A stretch of DNA of 64,000 nucleotides, from contig NZ_JAOVQM010000002.1 in NCBI RefSeq assembly GCF_025742995.1, forward strand, positions 394,112 to 458,111. Reading direction: 5' to 3'. Below, piece by piece: positions 8,646-18,731 of the stretch; position 1 is the stretch's first letter, and each line of letters opens with the position of its first letter. Made by a program: the position numbers and the translations under genes. The notes below the pieces were generated by a model. The model did not search any database and was not told where the DNA came from. It saw nothing but the letters and a program-made list of their open reading frames with translations. The stretch is from Paracholeplasma manati (GTDB taxonomy: Bacteria; Bacillota_I; Bacilli_A; Acholeplasmatales; UBA5453).

Positions 8646-8674
8646 TTGACTAATGATTATAAATTTTCTATAAT
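8646..8674 (+). promoter_or_regulatory. Promoter of the FMN riboswitch / ribU unit
   Basis: TTGACT (8646-8651) and TATAAT (8669-8674) are separated by exactly 17 bases. The riboswitch starts about 15 bases downstream. Confidence 0.75.
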
Positions 8675-8687
8675 GTAGCTGAGTTAA

Positions 8688-8803
8688 TACTTCGGGGCAA
8701 GGTGAAATTCCTTGATCGGCGGTAAAGTCCGCGAACCTTTGGGTTGAACTGGTGCAATTCCAGTACCGACAGTATAGTCTGGATGGGAGAAGAAAGAGGT
8801 TTT
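8688..8803 (+). ncRNA. FMN riboswitch (RFN element)
   Basis: The conserved RFN sequence blocks appear in order: TTCGGGGCAAGGTGAAATTC at the 5' side, then GATCGGCGGTAAAGTCCGCGA, CTGGTGCAATTCCAGTACCG, ACAGTATAGTCTGGATGGGAGA. These make the five-way junction that binds FMN. It controls the riboflavin transporter gene 60 bases downstream. A terminator hairpin follows, so control is probably premature termination when FMN is abundant. Confidence 0.95.
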
Positions 8804-8816
8804 TTAGCCTGTTTTT

Positions 8817-8845
8817 TGCCGTCACCCTGGAGTGGCGGCATTTTT
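8817..8845 (+). terminator. Riboswitch-controlled terminator before ribU
   Basis: Arms TGCCGTCAC (8817-8825) and GTGGCGGCA (8832-8840) pair with one wobble and are followed by five T. Placement between the FMN aptamer and the ribosome binding site marks it as the expression platform. Confidence 0.8.
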
Positions 8846-8862
8846 GTTCATAGGAGGATAAT

Positions 8863-9561
8863 ATGAGAACAAATTACAGATTAAAAAAACTCATTTTTAT
8901 TGCTTCGCTTGCAGCCATTTCAGTCGTTTTCGGTTTAATCGAGATTCCACTCGGTTTACCGTGGCTTAAACTGGATGTAAGCGAAATCGCGATTTTAGTC
9001 GCGGCAGTCGTGATTGGGTACAAAGGCGCATTTGGATTGGTCATCCTTAGAGGATTATTCAGACAAGCGTTCCAAGGCCAATTATTTATGCCAACCGAAT
9101 TGGTTGGCGAAGCCATCGCAATGGTTGCGAGTACGGTATTGTTGTTAACCTATTATGGGTTGTCCAAAGCCATTAAAACCTACCGTAAACCGTTGATTTC
9201 TGAAGCAGTTGTTGAACCACAAGCTGTTTCATCTTTAGAGATTTTAGTCATCATCGGTGGTTTAACATTCTCTCTAACCGTGGTTATGATTACCTTAAAT
9301 ATTTTCGTGTTAACACCAATCTATTTAAGTACTTATGATGCGGTGTTCCAATTCTTCGAGTTTGAAACATTCCATTTTACAGCATTCACGTTGTTAAATG
9401 ATCCGGGTATGGCAAATATATTCGGTGCAGATTTATCGAGTTGGAACCTATATGTTACATATATCGTGGTAAATTATACGTTGTTGAATCTTGCCAAAGG
9501 ATTCATCACAAGTATGTTATTTTTGCCAATTAAATCGACATTGGAGAAAGTTGAGTTATAA
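8863..9561 (+). CDS. ribU: Riboflavin ECF transporter S component
   Basis: A 232-residue membrane protein with about six hydrophobic helices. The sequence around residues 30-70 (W-L-K-L-D-V-S-E-I-A, then G-Y-K-G-A and L-R-G-L) follows the pattern of ECF substrate-binding (S) subunits of the RibU type. It imports riboflavin together with the shared ECF module (EcfA, EcfA', EcfT), which is not in this window. The FMN riboswitch upstream is strong evidence for the vitamin specificity. A good ribosome binding site (AGGAGG) precedes the ATG. It probably forms a unit with the next small membrane protein gene. Confidence 0.85.
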   Translation: MRTNYRLKKLIFIASLAAISVVFGLIEIPLGLPWLKLDVSEIAILVAAVVIGYKGAFGLVILRGLFRQAFQGQLFMPTELVGEAIAMVASTVLLLTYYGLSKAIKTYRKPLISEAVVEPQAVSSLEILVIIGGLTFSLTVVMITLNIFVLTPIYLSTYDAVFQFFEFETFHFTAFTLLNDPGMANIFGADLSSWNLYVTYIVVNYTLLNLAKGFITSMLFLPIKSTLEKVEL

Positions 9562-9584
9562 TAGAAGTCGAAAAGAGGTGAGCT

Positions 9585-10079
9585 ATGAAGCACTTATTAT
9601 ATGAATTGAAACAGCCATTTCTTAAATCCGATATGAGACGATTTTTGTTTGAAGGATTTCTTGCAAGCATTGTCTTTGGTGGATTTATTGGCGCTTTTGA
9701 ATTCATTTTAGCGAATTTTTTTAACCCTATTTTCGCTATTATAGCATTCCTAATTTTATTTTATTTTTTGGCAGATCGGTTGTATCGCAGTTTTAGTCAA
9801 TATCATATCTGGTATTCCATTCTCGCTGTGTTCTTCCTATTGTTTAGCGAGTATATTATGGGATTAACATCGTACTTATTGTTTGAACAAATTATTTCTG
9901 GCAATGCATTAAACCTATTTAGTGATTTTTGGTCAGCAGTACTGGTACTGAATCCACTGCTCTACTTTCAATTTTTATGGTTTTGGATATTGGATTTTGA
10001 AGTCATCATTAATAATCTGTTACAACTCCTATTTACCATTTATTTCAGCTACTTAATCTATCAAAGGATGAAACGCTGA
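9585..10079 (+). CDS. Small multi-pass membrane protein, unknown function
   Basis: I do not recognise this gene. The 164 residues are strongly hydrophobic and aromatic, with about four membrane helices (near residues 23-43, 45-65, 75-98 and 115-155) separated by short polar loops, and basic residues at both ends (K-Q-P-F-L-K-S-D-M-R-R at the N-terminus, Q-R-M-K-R at the C-terminus). It begins 23 bases after ribU with a ribosome binding site GAGGTGAG, so it is probably under the same FMN riboswitch. A helper role in riboflavin uptake is possible but rests on position only. Confidence 0.6.
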   Translation: MKHLLYELKQPFLKSDMRRFLFEGFLASIVFGGFIGAFEFILANFFNPIFAIIAFLILFYFLADRLYRSFSQYHIWYSILAVFFLLFSEYIMGLTSYLLFEQIISGNALNLFSDFWSAVLVLNPLLYFQFLWFWILDFEVIINNLLQLLFTIYFSYLIYQRMKR

Positions 10080-10130
10080 TTCGAAACCGCTTTTATTGGG
10101 TTCACACTTTATTTTAACTACCCCTTAGGG

Positions 10131-10136
10131 TATAAT
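10131..10136 (+). promoter_or_regulatory. -10 element of eno
   Basis: A consensus TATAAT lies 44 bases before the enolase start. It is overlapped by an inverted repeat TACCC-CTTA-GGGTA (10119-10133). A weak cre-like string (10082-10095) lies about 35 bases upstream. Confidence 0.55.
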
Positions 10137-10152
10137 ACTTACGGAATATTGA

Positions 10153-11475
<1,323 letters not shown>

Positions 11476-11485
11476 TTTAAAAAAA

Positions 11486-11514
11486 ATGCCCAGCGAAAGC
11501 TGAGCATTTTTTTT
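11486..11514 (+). terminator. Bidirectional terminator between eno and a lipoprotein gene
   Basis: The hairpin ATGCCCAGC-GAAA-GCTGAGCAT (one mismatch) has a GNRA loop, eight T on the right and an A-run on the left, so it can end both eno and the convergent lipoprotein transcript. Confidence 0.85.
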
Positions 11515-12529
11515 AGGTGTTTTGTGAATATTTTTTGATGAGATTGTCTTCTATATAATAATAACCAAATGAATCTTCATGAACATAAACACTTAATACG
11601 ACGTGATTAGAATTTTTTTCGACACGATTTGTTATCAACATTTCGTTAAAAATATAAAAATGAGATGAAGTTTCTATAACGTAGTAAGGATGTTTTGGAT
11701 GATGTTTGATGAATGCACCTTCAAGATCAAATTTGGGTGATTTCGTTAAATCCCAATAAATATATTGGTATGTCTCATCCCTGTGTAAAGATAAGATGGT
11801 TTTTGTGTCATTGATTTCTTTTGCAAAAACAACGTCATCATCGATTTGAGTGGCTGTATAAACCACCATACCGTTTTCAAAATGAATGATGATTTGATAT
11901 AACATTTGTGCATGTCTGGCGGTGACACGATATATGGTATCCTCACTATGAATGGTGTACCACTGATATAGATCTGGGCGAATTTTTGTTTGTTTTTGAG
12001 GTGTTGTTGCATGTATATCCATAATGTCATAATCGACATAAGGTCCTTCTTTAAATCCGGTTCTACTTGAATTGAATGGGCATGGATTGCCTGTACCAAA
12101 ACAGGCATCCTGGACAGAGACATTGAAACCATCAACGAAACCATTGTAAAGGTCCATAGCATAATAATGTCCAGTGATGCTCACCCGCTTGGTTGCGCTA
12201 TATTGACTTATTTCACCATCAACGCGCAAGTACACCTGGGGATTTTGATCCGGATCCATGTAAAAATGCAAAATTTTAATCTCATTTTCATAATTTGGTA
12301 GTGCATAAGTTCGATAAACTTCAAATATTTCACCATTAAGTTTTAATGCCAATAAAATCGTTTGGTTGTTTTGTTCAGCCAACATTAGGGTATAAATATC
12401 ATCATCTACAACTTCATATAGTGGTTCTTCATCATATGAATTCGAGATTAAAGTATAGGTTACCTCTTTTTGACAACCAGCCAATAAAAATATGAACATT
12501 ATTTGGAATAATAAGAATGCTTTTTTCAT
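11513..12529 (-). CDS. Hypothetical lipoprotein
   Basis: A 338-residue exported lipoprotein: M-K-K start, hydrophobic core and lipobox L-L-A-G-C. The rest looks beta-rich with many Tyr, Asp and Ile residues and no recognised domain. It contains two close cysteines in A-C-F-G-T-G-N-P-C-P that could form a disulfide, if the outer environment allows. I chose the ATG at 12529 rather than the GTG nine bases upstream, because the GTG lies inside the ribosome binding site (AAGGTG) that serves the ATG. An extended -10 (TGA-TAAAAT, 12563-12555) precedes it. Function unknown. Confidence 0.65.
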   Translation of the reverse strand: MKKAFLLFQIMFIFLLAGCQKEVTYTLISNSYDEEPLYEVVDDDIYTLMLAEQNNQTILLALKLNGEIFEVYRTYALPNYENEIKILHFYMDPDQNPQVYLRVDGEISQYSATKRVSITGHYYAMDLYNGFVDGFNVSVQDACFGTGNPCPFNSSRTGFKEGPYVDYDIMDIHATTPQKQTKIRPDLYQWYTIHSEDTIYRVTARHAQMLYQIIIHFENGMVVYTATQIDDDVVFAKEINDTKTILSLHRDETYQYIYWDLTKSPKFDLEGAFIKHHPKHPYYVIETSSHFYIFNEMLITNRVEKNSNHVVLSVYVHEDSFGYYYIEDNLIKKYSQNT

Positions 12530-12669
12530 ATAAAACACCTTCTTTATTAGAATGATTTTATCACTTACTTAAATAAAAGTCATTTCATTTTTTTATTTTT
12601 TTGAAATTTTATTAGTTACTTATATTTACACGCATTTTTCGGATTTGTGAATGTATGTTCTATACCTTA

Positions 12670-12678
12670 TGGTATAAT
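12670..12678 (+). promoter_or_regulatory. Extended -10 promoter of rnr
   Basis: TGG-TATAAT lies 22 bases before the rnr start. It is embedded in the inverted repeat TATACC-TTAT-GGTATA (12661-12676), which resembles the arrangement at the eno -10. Confidence 0.6.
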
Positions 12679-12699
12679 ATTTAAGAAGTTGGTGAACCC

Positions 12700-14763
12700 A
12701 TGAAACTAATCACACTGTTTAAAGATGGCGCTACGCATACATTTGAGTCGCTCCAAGAAATCACCCATCTAGATGCCATCACTTTATCGGGAAAACTCGA
12801 TGAATTGTTGAATCAAAAGAGGGTAACCAAAAAAGATACACTATATACGTTAAAATCGAGTTATGCCATTGGCTTATTAGATATCAAAAATCAAGGTTTT
12901 GGTTTTTTACTTCAACCGGAAGATGATTTATATATATACGAAGAAGACATGGGTTTCGCGCTTGATGGCGATTTGGTTTTGGTCCATGTAGGTGCTAGAA
13001 ACAAGGTGGTTGATGTCTTAGAACACAACACCACAGAACTCGTCGTCCATGTAAAAAAAATGAACACACAATATGTGTTTTTACCAATTAAACCACTCAG
13101 ATTGACGATTCAAGTGGAATCCAAACAACCTTTTTTAGGTGGTGAAGTTTTACTGATTGGTTTGGAAAAATACGAAGGTAAAACGGTATTTGGAACGATT
13201 AAGAAGACCTTAGGGTTTGAAACCGACCCAGGTATGGATATCCTTGAATTGGTCTATCAAGCCAACTGGCCTTATGAGTTTTCTAAGGAAGCTTTGAATG
13301 AGGCGGAAACCATTGAATCCGTGGACATCGCCCAAAGAAGAGAAGTTAAAGATGAACTCATCGTGACCATTGATGGTACCGATGCGAAAGATTTAGATGA
13401 CGCAGTCGCCTTGAAAAAAGTCGATAATCACTATGTTTTATCGGTGCATATCGCAGATGTCTCTGCCTATGTTCAACCGAATTCGTTTTTGGACAAAGAC
13501 GCTTTAGATCGAACCACTTCAGTTTATTTGGCTGACCGCGTGATACCGATGTTACCACGCAAACTATCCAATGATTTATGTAGTTTAAATGCAGGGACTC
13601 GAAAGAAATGTTTATCTGTCACCATGACGCTTGACTTAGATGCGAACGTGATTGACCATAAGATTGAACAAACCTGGATTTCAGTAGATAAACGACTCAA
13701 TTACGATGAAGTCAACTTGTTCCTCGATGGTGAAACTTCACTTTATACACCACAAATCGAACTGATGATCATTCAAATGGCCGAATTGTCGTCTATTTTA
13801 GAAGAAAAACGACGTGAACGCGGGGCTTTAGAATTTAAATCCCTTGAATTTAAATATGAAACAGATGATTTAGGTAATATTATTGATATTCATCCGTATG
13901 TGACCGGTAGGGGTCAAAAATTGATTGAATCCTTCATGGTTCTAGCCAATGAAACCGTATCGATGCATTTATCATCGATGGAACTACCATGTATCTACCG
14001 TGTCCATGACAAACCAACTGAAGAAAAATTGATCAATGTGATGAATATGGTCAAAGAGATGGGCATCAAAATCCCAAAACTGCACCACATTACCCCAAGA
14101 ACCCTTCAAAATATCATTGATAAACTTGAAGGTCATCCGCTTGAAATCGTCTTTCACACGATGTTTTTAAGAGCGATGCAAAAAGCGGAATACAGTGGTA
14201 AAAACATCGGTCACTATGGGTTGGCTTCGAAGTTCTATTCACACTTCACCTCACCCATCAGACGTTATCCGGATTTGTTATTACACAGACTCATTCGTGC
14301 GTTTTTGATTGAAACCGATCAATTTGAGGCCAATTATAAATACTATGAATCGGTCATCGAAACGATTGCAGAAAAGTGCTCGGTCATGGAACGCAAAGCC
14401 GATGAACTCGAACGCGAAACCGATAAGTTAAAGACCACACAATTTATGGCAAATAAGAAGAACCAAGTCTTTGATGCCATCATATCGAACATCACCAAAG
14501 CGGGGATTTTCGTCCGTCTAGAAAACGGCATTGAAGGTTTAGCACCCATCCGCTTAATGAAGGACTACTATTATTTTGATGATATTCGTCTCACCCTAAA
14601 AGGCAAAAACAACAAACAAGAGTTCGCGATTGGCAAACCCATCCGCGTTAAACTGATCGATTGTGACATTGTCTTAAGACAGTTGACGTTTACCGTATTT
14701 GAGGAAAAGAAAAATGACACAAAAGAATTCCATCGTCACCCAAAACAAAAAGGCAAGGCATGA
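12700..14763 (+). CDS. rnr: Ribonuclease R (RNB family 3'-5' exoribonuclease)
   Basis: A processive exoribonuclease that degrades structured RNA and, with SmpB-tmRNA, non-stop mRNAs. The 687 residues hold N-terminal cold-shock-like RNA-binding domains (about 50-200), the RNB catalytic domain with the metal-binding motif T-I-D-G-T-D-A-K-D-L-D-D-A (from about residue 222), and a C-terminal S1 domain (about 588-665) ending in a basic tail. The last 50 bases overlap smpB, the gene for its partner, an arrangement conserved in Bacillus and many Firmicutes. The ribosome binding site is weak (GTTGGTGA). Confidence 0.93.
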   Translation: MKLITLFKDGATHTFESLQEITHLDAITLSGKLDELLNQKRVTKKDTLYTLKSSYAIGLLDIKNQGFGFLLQPEDDLYIYEEDMGFALDGDLVLVHVGARNKVVDVLEHNTTELVVHVKKMNTQYVFLPIKPLRLTIQVESKQPFLGGEVLLIGLEKYEGKTVFGTIKKTLGFETDPGMDILELVYQANWPYEFSKEALNEAETIESVDIAQRREVKDELIVTIDGTDAKDLDDAVALKKVDNHYVLSVHIADVSAYVQPNSFLDKDALDRTTSVYLADRVIPMLPRKLSNDLCSLNAGTRKKCLSVTMTLDLDANVIDHKIEQTWISVDKRLNYDEVNLFLDGETSLYTPQIELMIIQMAELSSILEEKRRERGALEFKSLEFKYETDDLGNIIDIHPYVTGRGQKLIESFMVLANETVSMHLSSMELPCIYRVHDKPTEEKLINVMNMVKEMGIKIPKLHHITPRTLQNIIDKLEGHPLEIVFHTMFLRAMQKAEYSGKNIGHYGLASKFYSHFTSPIRRYPDLLLHRLIRAFLIETDQFEANYKYYESVIETIAEKCSVMERKADELERETDKLKTTQFMANKKNQVFDAIISNITKAGIFVRLENGIEGLAPIRLMKDYYYFDDIRLTLKGKNNKQEFAIGKPIRVKLIDCDIVLRQLTFTVFEEKKNDTKEFHRHPKQKGKA

Positions 14764-15184
14764 TTATTTCATCGAACAATCGTATGAAGCAGGGATCAAC
14801 CTGAAAGGAACCGAAGTCAAATCCATCCGTGAAGGCAAAGTTTCTGTCAATGATGCGTATGTTCAAATCAAGCATGGAGAAATATTCATCATCAATATGC
14901 ACGTTTCCCCCTATACCAACGGAAACTTGTTTAACCATGAGGAAACCAGAACCAGAAAACTCCTCATGCACAAAAAAGAGATTATAAAAATTGAAGCGAA
15001 GATCAAAGAAGATGGCTATACAGTGATCCCTTTAAAAGTCTATTTTGTTGAAGGCTTGGTCAAGGTAGAAATCGCGATTGCGAAAGGTAAGAAACTATTC
15101 GATAAACGCGAATCCTTAAAAGAAGAAGATGCGAAACAGCATATGAGAAAAACATTAAAGGAGGCTTTCCGACGTGAAAGTTAA
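14714..15184 (+). CDS. smpB: SsrA-binding protein
   Basis: Binds tmRNA and brings it to stalled ribosomes for trans-translation. The 156 residues show the SmpB fold signatures: N-K-K-A-R-H-D-Y-F-I at the N-terminus, G-I-N-L-K-G-T-E-V-K-S-I-R-E-G, and the basic C-terminal tail K-G-K-K-L-F-D-K-R-E that enters the decoding site. I chose the ATG at 14714, since GAGG lies ten bases upstream; a TTG at 14699 would add five residues. It overlaps rnr by 50 bases and the next gene by 11 bases. Confidence 0.95.
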   Translation: MTQKNSIVTQNKKARHDYFIEQSYEAGINLKGTEVKSIREGKVSVNDAYVQIKHGEIFIINMHVSPYTNGNLFNHEETRTRKLLMHKKEIIKIEAKIKEDGYTVIPLKVYFVEGLVKVEIAIAKGKKLFDKRESLKEEDAKQHMRKTLKEAFRRES

Positions 15185-16163
15185 AGTTGGATTAATGTTG
15201 GGCGGTGGCGGTGCCAAGGGTGGTTATCAACTCGGTGTCATCCGCGCCTTACAAGAAGCCAATTTAATCGACAAAATCGATTGCATCGCTGGCACCTCAA
15301 TCGGTGCGATCAATGCGCTTTTACTCATGTCTTTAAATGATTCTAATAAAATGAGTGAGATTTGGAATTTGGCACAGGCCAAAAATCCAATCAAACAAAA
15401 ATTATTTAGAATCAACCAAGACAAAGAAGGTCTATACAGTTTAGAAGTATTACGCGAGATTTTTGACAAGTATATCGACATTAAAAAAGTCAAAAACTCA
15501 AAAATAGATACATTTGTTGTGGCGTCTAAAATCATTGACACCAAGAAGATTGCTTCCCAAATTCGCACTGGCAACCATGAAAAGACAGTCTTCCACATAA
15601 ATAAGATGGAAAACCCGTTTGACGCGGTTATCGCCTCAGCATCCATTCCATTGTTTTTTGGTACAACGTATATCGATGACCAAGCCTATGTCGATGGCGG
15701 ACTGGTGGATAACAACCCATTAGACATCCTCATCGAACAAGGATGTAATGTCATCTTAAGCGTGCCATTAGACCACGGTTTTAACTACAATGCTTACGCT
15801 AATCATAAAATTTTATTCATCAATCTAACAGACTTCAATGTCTTCAGTGCGTTACCACTCATCGATGCGTATGACATCATTAGATTCACCGATGAATCGA
15901 TTGAAGAACGACGTAACTATGGGTATTTGGTCGCGACTGAAATCGTGCAAAAATTGCGCGAGACCAACATCTTAAAACGTGGTGTTTTAGGGTTGAATGA
16001 AAATTTTGTCAAAGTGGATAAATTCACTTATATTGAAGCTCCAAAAGAAACCTATGAACGTGTCAAAACGTTACGTAAAGAACGTAGAATATCCAATAAA
16101 GAAGCCCAAAAGCGCTTATCAATCAAAGAGAAGATTGAACAAGCTTTATCTCGAGGTAAGTAA
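15174..16163 (+). CDS. Patatin-like phospholipase
   Basis: A 329-residue serine acyl hydrolase of the patatin family, acting on lipid acyl esters. All three family blocks are present: the oxyanion-hole glycines G-G-G-G-A-K-G-G (10-17), the nucleophile elbow G-T-S-I-G with Ser42, and the catalytic dyad Asp174 in D-G-G-L-V-D-N-N-P. No signal peptide is seen, so it should be cytosolic or membrane-associated. The GTG start has a strong AAAGGAGG site nine bases upstream and overlaps smpB. Placement before a PAP2 phosphatase gene suggests a role in membrane lipid turnover; the substrate is not known. Confidence 0.88.
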   Translation: MKVKVGLMLGGGGAKGGYQLGVIRALQEANLIDKIDCIAGTSIGAINALLLMSLNDSNKMSEIWNLAQAKNPIKQKLFRINQDKEGLYSLEVLREIFDKYIDIKKVKNSKIDTFVVASKIIDTKKIASQIRTGNHEKTVFHINKMENPFDAVIASASIPLFFGTTYIDDQAYVDGGLVDNNPLDILIEQGCNVILSVPLDHGFNYNAYANHKILFINLTDFNVFSALPLIDAYDIIRFTDESIEERRNYGYLVATEIVQKLRETNILKRGVLGLNENFVKVDKFTYIEAPKETYERVKTLRKERRISNKEAQKRLSIKEKIEQALSRGK

Positions 16164-17033
16164 ATGCAAATCATAGACTTTTTACAATCATTTTCAAACC
16201 CAGTATTGGACTGGGTTATGCGCATCATCACCGAATTTGGTGACCAATACTTTTTCATCCTCTTAGGGGCTATTTTGTATTGGACTGTGGATAAAAAATT
16301 CGCTTTCAAATTGATGGTCGCTTATTTGGGTTCTGCCTTCATCAACGGGGGATTAAAAGCCCTAACGAATAAACCTAGACCTTATCAAGAAGGTGCAAGA
16401 GCAATCCTTCAAGAAACCGATGGTTCATCGATGCCAAGTGGCCATGCACAAGCTGCAGGCTCATTGGCGATCAACTTATGGAATGAATACTACTATGCTA
16501 AATGGGTACGTGGATTGATGATCGCGATGATCATCTTAGTCCCACTTTCACGCATGTACTTAGGTCAGCACTACTTAGAAGATGTGCTGGTAGGCTTGGT
16601 TTTAGGCTTGATTCTAGGCTCGACATTCATGTTTTTACTTGGGGTCGGTAATTTTGACCGTGAACATATTAGAGCACTTTATCCAGTACCAGTCTTGATC
16701 ATACTGATGGCTTTCTTTCATCAAGAACCTTTATTTGTCGCCGGCGGTGCTTATATTGGTTTAGCCGTTGGTTATTTCATTGAAAAAAAATATGTCAAAT
16801 ACAAAGTTGCTGCACCCATTTTTATCCAAATCACGAAAGTCATCATGGGTCTAGCGATTGCGTTGGCCCTTAAAGAAGGTTTAAAACTGGTATTTCCGTA
16901 CAGCGCATCTGTTGATATCAATCCAACCTTCATGGATTTGGTGTTTGATTTCATACGTTACTTCATCATCGGTATTTGGGCAAGCTTAGGGATGATGTGG
17001 GTATCTAAGAAACTGTTTAAGAGAACCAAATGA
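16164..17033 (+). CDS. PAP2 superfamily membrane phosphatase
   Basis: A 289-residue integral membrane protein with the three PAP2 motifs: K-P-R-P (near residue 71), P-S-G-H (near 90) and S-R-x-Y-L-G-x-H-Y-x-x-D (near 132-143). These residues hydrolyse lipid phosphates such as phosphatidate, phosphatidylglycerophosphate or undecaprenyl pyrophosphate. In a wall-less cell a phospholipid substrate is more likely than undecaprenyl pyrophosphate, but this is inference. Additional C-terminal helices extend beyond the core. The ATG follows the patatin stop directly, so the two genes are one unit. Confidence 0.88.
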   Translation: MQIIDFLQSFSNPVLDWVMRIITEFGDQYFFILLGAILYWTVDKKFAFKLMVAYLGSAFINGGLKALTNKPRPYQEGARAILQETDGSSMPSGHAQAAGSLAINLWNEYYYAKWVRGLMIAMIILVPLSRMYLGQHYLEDVLVGLVLGLILGSTFMFLLGVGNFDREHIRALYPVPVLIILMAFFHQEPLFVAGGAYIGLAVGYFIEKKYVKYKVAAPIFIQITKVIMGLAIALALKEGLKLVFPYSASVDINPTFMDLVFDFIRYFIIGIWASLGMMWVSKKLFKRTK

Positions 17034-18466
17034 AAAAACTATTTTTAGGCTTTATCTTATTAAGTTTAATGGCTTTAACAGCTTGTGAAACGCCCATCAA
17101 TCCAAACCCTGAACCCACACCTGAACCTGAAGTAAATGCCGATTATGAACGACTCTTTGATGATAACAACGAAAAATCCTTTACCTTAGAAGTGACCAGT
17201 ACTGAATTCTATAAATTAGACCAATATATGGTTGAGTATCGAAATCAATTTGGTGATTTAAAAACCGATGCGGTGGTTCAAGGTAATTTAATCTATCGCG
17301 ATGAACTTGGTGAACTTGAAGTCGAAAATGTCGCTTGGCGTACCAGAGGGAATACCTCTAGAACCCGAATGATCGATAACGACGGGAATTTAAGACCAGT
17401 ATCCTATAAAGTCTATTTTGATAAACCACTCTATACTGAAAAAGACTCTGTCGAAGAAAAAGCCATCAAAGACCGCCGTGTCTTTGATATGACAGAACTC
17501 AACTTTAAATTCAATCGGAACTATGATTCGACGTACATTAGCGAAAAGTTTTCTTACGATTTATTCAACGCGTTTGATGTGTTTGCACCGCGAATAACAC
17601 ATGCGAAAATGTACCTAAAACTGGGCAATACAACGCACTTTTTAGGGATTTATAATATCATTGAGTCTATCGATCAATCGTTTTTGACCAAACGTTTTCC
17701 GAATCAAGACCAAGGCAATCTCTATAAAGTCTTGTGGCAACAATTTGGACCAGCTAGCCTTGAATTGGGCTATGACCCAAGGGCGATTGGTATCAAAGAT
17801 GAAGACAATCATTACTTCCCAACCTACGATTTAAAGACCAATAAAAAAGCGTTTGATACGTCTGATATTGTCACCTTTATTCAAATGATCAATACCTTAG
17901 ACAGTAACTACTTCAAGACCTACATCGAAGCGAACTTCGATGTCGATCGTTTGTTAAGACTCCTTGCTGTAGGTGTCATGCTGGGCAATCCAGATGATTA
18001 CCGCGCGATGGGTAACAATTATTATTTATACAAAAATGATGTCACTGGTAAATGGACCATGATCCCTTATGACTACGACCACGGTTTGGGTCAAGGTTGG
18101 GATGGTGCCCCAGTGTTCACGAATTATTCCATCGGGATGGATATTTATGCTTGGGGTAACCTAAACACGGTACTTTATGGTCGGGAAATCACCCATCCAC
18201 TCACAGATAAATTATTATCTATACCTGAATATCAATTACGATATGAATCCTATTTGAAAGCATTGGTCGAAGGTGATTATTTCAATCAGGAAAACTTTTT
18301 ATATGCATACCTTTCGGTAAAGACATTGTATGAGAATGACCAACCAAATGCTTTATGGGGCCCTGCTTTTGATTTACGCAACATCGAATGGTACATTGAC
18401 GGCAAAACCGAAGATATCATAGAACAATTGTCGTATTACGAAAACAACCCGAATCAACGTCCATAA
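17030..18466 (+). CDS. CotH-family lipoprotein
   Basis: A 478-residue lipoprotein (lipobox A-L-T-A-C, Cys19) with a proline and glutamate-rich linker after the anchor, then a CotH domain. CotH signatures are W-R-T-R-G-N-T-S-R near residue 105, G-I-Y-N-I-I-E-S in the middle, and the G-N-P-D-D-Y ... W-x-M-I-P-Y-D-Y-D-H-G-L-G block at about 320-365, which corresponds to the kinase-like active site of spore-coat CotH. Here the protein is surface-anchored in an organism without spores, so it may phosphorylate surface proteins. It overlaps the PAP2 gene by four bases. Confidence 0.8.
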   Translation: MKKLFLGFILLSLMALTACETPINPNPEPTPEPEVNADYERLFDDNNEKSFTLEVTSTEFYKLDQYMVEYRNQFGDLKTDAVVQGNLIYRDELGELEVENVAWRTRGNTSRTRMIDNDGNLRPVSYKVYFDKPLYTEKDSVEEKAIKDRRVFDMTELNFKFNRNYDSTYISEKFSYDLFNAFDVFAPRITHAKMYLKLGNTTHFLGIYNIIESIDQSFLTKRFPNQDQGNLYKVLWQQFGPASLELGYDPRAIGIKDEDNHYFPTYDLKTNKKAFDTSDIVTFIQMINTLDSNYFKTYIEANFDVDRLLRLLAVGVMLGNPDDYRAMGNNYYLYKNDVTGKWTMIPYDYDHGLGQGWDGAPVFTNYSIGMDIYAWGNLNTVLYGREITHPLTDKLLSIPEYQLRYESYLKALVEGDYFNQENFLYAYLSVKTLYENDQPNALWGPAFDLRNIEWYIDGKTEDIIEQLSYYENNPNQRP

Positions 18467-18480
18467 ACGATGGATTATAC

Positions 18481-18508
18481 TTGTAAAAGTATGATTTTAT
18501 GATAAAAT
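18481..18508 (+). promoter_or_regulatory. Promoter of the alaS T-box leader
   Basis: TTGTAA (18481-18486), 16 bases, then TAAAAT (18503-18508) preceded by TGA, an extended -10. A small inverted repeat ATACTT-GTAA-AAGTAT (18477-18492) overlaps the -35. Confidence 0.5.
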
Positions 18509-18514
18509 AGCAAT

Positions 18515-18710
18515 AGAGCGAAGAACAAGACAAGTAATGAAGACCAAAAGATAGAGAGATCAGTTAGGTGAAAGTGATCACGGTTTGAATGAAGCTACTT
18601 GGGAGCAATGGTACACTGGCCTTAACAGTACAATGAAGGGCTAATCCAATGGGTTAGAACTAAGGTGGTACCGCGATTAACATCGTCCTTAGAATGCAAA
18701 TTCTATGGAC
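18515..18710 (+). ncRNA. Alanine T-box riboswitch upstream of alaS
   Basis: The 14-base T-box core AAGGTGGTACCGCG (18662-18675) is intact. Its TGGT pairs with the ACCA end of uncharged tRNA, consistent with an A discriminator as in tRNA-Ala. In the stem I region GAAGCTACT (18588-18596) offers GCT, an alanine codon, as the specifier. The leader ends in a terminator, so uncharged tRNA-Ala should switch alaS on. The 5' boundary is approximate. Confidence 0.9.
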
Positions 18711-18717
18711 TTTTTTT
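18685..18717 (+). terminator. T-box-controlled terminator before alaS
   Basis: Arms GTCCTTAGAAT and ATTCTATGGAC (one internal mismatch, GCAA loop, 18685-18710) are followed by seven T. The 5' side (GTCCT) also pairs with the T-box AGGT strand, giving the competing antiterminator. Confidence 0.85.
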
Positions 18718-18731
18718 ATGGAGGATAAGAC

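Noticed and set aside
11746..12162. Second minus-strand frame inside the lipoprotein gene
   Set aside because: Methionine-rich translation in a shifted frame; the lipoprotein frame has the signal peptide and ribosome site.
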